From the NCBI GenBank assembly GCA_904419295.1, contig CAJFRA010000022.1, forward strand, positions 1 through 41,223: DNA of 41,223 nt. The letters are read 5' to 3'. The position numbers were made by a program, and so were the translations under genes. The stretch's first letter is position 1. Every line of letters starts with the position of its first letter. The notes under the pieces were generated by a model, which worked only from the letters and a program-made list of their open reading frames with translations, ran no database searches and was not told where the DNA came from. This stretch comes from Candidatus Pseudobutyricicoccus lothianensis (GTDB lineage Bacteria > Bacillota > Clostridia > Oscillospirales > Butyricicoccaceae). Shown here in pieces: positions 39,560 to 41,223 of this stretch.

Positions 39560-39796
39560 TCAGCGGCCTTCTACAAACCACAGTCCATCGTTTTCGTGAA
39601 ACAGGTATCGCACGTTGCCGCGGATATCACAGGTGTAGCGCATCCCCTGCCCGCCTGCCCGCAGGCTGGCGGCCGGCCGCACATCCAACACTTTGTCGAT
39701 GGCAAACAAGCGGCCATCTTGCCAGATGATGGCTTCGGGGTGGATCTGCCCTTGCCGGTCATGCCGGGCAAATACTTCCACAAAGATCTTCTCCAT
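39560..39796 (-). CDS. Small conserved-looking protein downstream of dinB
   Basis: This is a 78-residue protein (MEKIFVEVFARHDRQGQIHP..., ending LWFVEGR). It reads as a small beta-barrel: alternating hydrophobic strands, the central AIIWQDGRLFAIDKVLDVR and RYTCDIRGNVRYLF. I have the impression that similar small proteins follow dinB in other Clostridia, but cannot verify it here. The ATG at 39796 follows AGGAGGAAG and lies 11 bp after the dinB stop, so it is SOS-cotranscribed with dinB. A role in translesion synthesis or its control is inference from context only. Confidence 0.7.
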   Translation of the reverse strand: MEKIFVEVFARHDRQGQIHPEAIIWQDGRLFAIDKVLDVRPAASLRAGGQGMRYTCDIRGNVRYLFHENDGLWFVEGR

Positions 39797-39807
39797 CGGG
39801 CTTCCTC

Positions 39808-41028
39808 CTATCCAAAATAGCTGACGGGGTGTATCCAATGCTCCTGGGGGTCCAGCGAAGCCAACTGGGCGTCTTCCAGCAGCAGTCCCCGGCGGATCAC
39901 CCCATTGCCAAACCGGCGGCGCAAAGCGTCTACGGTTTCTTCCAACGCGCCCTCGTTCTGCTGGTCAAAAAGGCTCATCTGCCTGCTCACAGCAGGCAAC
40001 AGGCCGCAAGCGCGCAGCCCCAAGCTGCGCAATGGCCGGTCTCTTTTGGCCTCCCGATAAAGGGCCAGGGCCACATTCCACAGTTCGCCGGTATGGCAAG
40101 TGGGTCCCGGCAACTTGGATCGGTGGGAATAGGAGAGCAAGTCGGCATCGCGCAAAGAGAGCTGTACTGTGGTGCACAACAAGCCCTGCTGTCGCAGGCG
40201 CTGTCCCACACTTTCCGCCAAGATCCGCAGGACGATCGCGGCCTCCCGGTCGGTGTGCAGATCCCGTGGTACTGTGGCGCTGTTGCCAATGCTGCGTATG
40301 GCCCTCCCTTCCCCCATGGCCTGCACGGGGGCGCCGTCATAGCCGTTGGCCCACCCCCACAATACCGTGCCCATTTTGCCCAACCGGCTGGCTAAAAACC
40401 AGAGGTCCGTCTGGGCCAACTGACCAATGGTGTAAATGTTGTAACGTGCCAACTTCTGCTGTGTGGCGCGGCCCACATAGAGCAGGTCTGCCACTGGCAG
40501 CGGCCAGACGATGGCGCGGAACTCCTCTTTGGGAATCACAGTGGTGGCATCCAGCTTTTTTAAGTCACTGCCCAATTTGGCAAAGATCTTGCAGAAAGAG
40601 ACACCAACCGAAACCGTGACCCCCAGTTCCTCCCGTATGCGCTGCCGCAGGGCAGCGGCCACCGCTTCCCCGCTTCCCCACAAGTGTTCGCAGCCAGTCA
40701 AGTCCAGCCAGCACTCATCCAAACCAAAAGGCTCTACCCGGTCGGTGTACTCGCTGTATATCCGATGGGCATGGCGGGAATAGTGGAGATAGCGGCTGTA
40801 ATGGGGCGGTATACACACCAATTCCGGGCACTTCTGCCGGGCCTGCCAGATCGCTTCCCCAGTCTGGACGCCTCTTTCTTTGGCCAAATCGTTTTTGGCC
40901 AACACGATGCCTTGGCGCAGGCCAGGATCCCCGCAGACCGCCAGCGGCTTGTCCCGCACTTCTGGGTGGTACAGGCATTCCACTGCTGCATAAAAATGAT
41001 TCAGATCACAGTGTAAAATGGTTCGCAT
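39808..41028 (-). CDS. dinB: DNA polymerase IV-type Y-family polymerase
   Basis: This is a 406-residue error-prone translesion polymerase. The palm has Asp8 in HCDLNHFYAAVE and Asp104-Glu105 in FGLDECWLDL, the metal-binding triad. The Tyr of HFYAA sits at the steric-gate position. The thumb HhH region (ADLLYVGRATQQKLARY) and the little-finger domain follow. A clamp-binding motif QMSLF lies near the C-terminus. The ATG at 41028 follows AAGGTGA; the eight-codon extension to 41052 has none and would cross the LexA box. It is under SOS control by the adjoining box. Confidence 0.94.
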   Translation of the reverse strand: MRTILHCDLNHFYAAVECLYHPEVRDKPLAVCGDPGLRQGIVLAKNDLAKERGVQTGEAIWQARQKCPELVCIPPHYSRYLHYSRHAHRIYSEYTDRVEPFGLDECWLDLTGCEHLWGSGEAVAAALRQRIREELGVTVSVGVSFCKIFAKLGSDLKKLDATTVIPKEEFRAIVWPLPVADLLYVGRATQQKLARYNIYTIGQLAQTDLWFLASRLGKMGTVLWGWANGYDGAPVQAMGEGRAIRSIGNSATVPRDLHTDREAAIVLRILAESVGQRLRQQGLLCTTVQLSLRDADLLSYSHRSKLPGPTCHTGELWNVALALYREAKRDRPLRSLGLRACGLLPAVSRQMSLFDQQNEGALEETVDALRRRFGNGVIRRGLLLEDAQLASLDPQEHWIHPVSYFG

Positions 41029-41045
41029 GGGATCACCTTGAAAAT

Positions 41046-41059
41046 CGAACAAATGTTTG
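41046..41059. promoter_or_regulatory. LexA (SOS) box of dinB
   Basis: CGAACAAATGTTTG matches the Firmicutes LexA/DinR consensus CGAACRNRYGTTYG at every position. It lies at the expected transcription start, just downstream of the -10 element, so bound LexA would block initiation. Confidence 0.85.
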
Positions 41060-41066
41060 TATCTTT

Positions 41067-41096
41067 ATCATACAATGAAACGGAGACCCAAAGCAA
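41067..41096 (-). promoter_or_regulatory. Promoter of dinB
   Basis: TATGAT (41067-41072) and TTGCTT (41091-41096), 18-bp spacer, minus strand. Confidence 0.65.
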
Positions 41097-41131
41097 GGCA
41101 TTATCTTTTGTCAATGGAGGGATTTTTGAAG

Positions 41132-41223
41132 TGCTCCCCAAAAGTTGGACAAAAGTTATGCGGCAAAGCCATTTTGAATTCTGTATTGGACAGGACTTAA
41201 CCCATTCAATTTTTCTTTGATTC
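41132..41223 (-). mobile_element. End of an IS3-family insertion sequence, cut by the window edge
   Basis: The sequence from 41132 begins TGCTCCCCAAAAGTTGGACA, a terminal inverted repeat of the IS3-family (IS150-like) type with its terminal TG. It is followed inward by the end of a transposase gene. The other end and target duplication lie outside the window. Confidence 0.8.
41156..41223 (-). CDS. IS3-family transposase (OrfB/InsF type), C-terminal end only
   Basis: Read on the minus strand, the last 21 codons before TAA at 41156 give IKEKLNGLSPVQYRIQNG plus FAA. The KLNGLSPVxYR pattern is the usual C-terminus of IS3-family integrase-type transposases (after the DDE domain). The rest of the gene is beyond the window, so intactness cannot be judged. 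It is more AT-rich than the host genes. Confidence 0.85.
   Translation of the reverse strand, partial: IKEKLNGLSPVQYRIQNGFAA

Noticed and set aside
1-41223. CRISPR arrays, tRNA genes, prophage modules
   Set aside because: I saw no regularly spaced repeats, no cloverleaf-like sequences and no phage structural genes; this is by eye, so a weak or degenerate tRNA could be missed.

Overview
The window reads as chromosomal DNA of a strictly or mainly anaerobic Firmicute of class Clostridia. My best guess is the Oscillospiraceae/Ruminococcaceae side, because GC is moderately high and the gene set fits: RqcH and TrmK, a SigH-type sigma factor, a glmS ribozyme, a type-A RNase P RNA, FeoAB, SLH-domain surface proteins and many Fe-S/flavin proteins. 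The assignment to family level is inference; the sequence has no rRNA, and I found no tRNA or CRISPR array.

Layout. (1) 1-5.6 kb: guaA on the minus strand, a secreted SLH protein on the plus strand, then rqcH and trmK on the minus strand. (2) 5.6-7.5 kb: small minus-strand genes for a DUF1858 protein, a zinc-ribbon protein, a SigH-like sigma factor and an Lrp/AsnC regulator. (3) 7.7-13.4 kb: one long minus-strand transcription unit ruvC-ruvA-ruvB-glmM-(glmS ribozyme)-glmS, joining Holliday-junction processing to amino-sugar synthesis. (4) 13.6-15.6 kb: an orphan GHKL sensor kinase whose natural start region is separated from the rest by an in-frame amber codon. (5) 15.6-18.2 kb: feoA-feoB and a 56-residue Cys-rich partner. 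(6) 18.3-25.1 kb: a minus-strand operon starting with murD and running through four tandem M42 metallopeptidases into a PLP-dependent methionine gamma-lyase-like enzyme. (7) 25.2-25.6 kb: rnpB with its own strong promoter and a 20-bp perfect terminator stem. (8) 25.6-28.4 kb: an unknown membrane protein, a GntR/FCD regulator and a P-loop ATPase. (9) 28.5-33.0 kb: a sulfur/redox locus with a siroheme-type sulfite reductase-like ferredoxin protein, a divergent LysR regulator, a CoA-disulfide reductase fused to rhodanese, and an unknown protein. (10) 33.2-37.9 kb: pcp, an aminotransferase, and a plus-strand set of flavodoxin-like protein, flavin reductase, cytidylate-kinase-like protein and cell-wall amidase. 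(11) 37.9-38.6 kb: a 0.5-kb stretch with a near-consensus promoter and a strong terminator but no ordinary gene. (12) 38.7-41.2 kb: an unknown protein, a small dinB-linked protein, SOS-controlled dinB, and the edge of an IS3-family insertion sequence that runs out of the window.

The most interesting item is region 11. A transcript starting near 38060 and ending at the 38539-38580 terminator would be about 520 nt long. Its first ten bases pair perfectly with 38474-38483, and several local helices lie between. I read this as a large structured non-coding RNA, in the size range of the OLE/ROOL/GOLLD classes, or a new one. Small ORFs with ribosome sites inside it leave a second reading open. Other items worth following are the amber-interrupted kinase, the M42 array, the divergent LysR/sulfur promoters with interleaved elements, the amidase lacking the usual first zinc-binding histidine, and the IS end sitting about 35 bp upstream of the dinB promoter.
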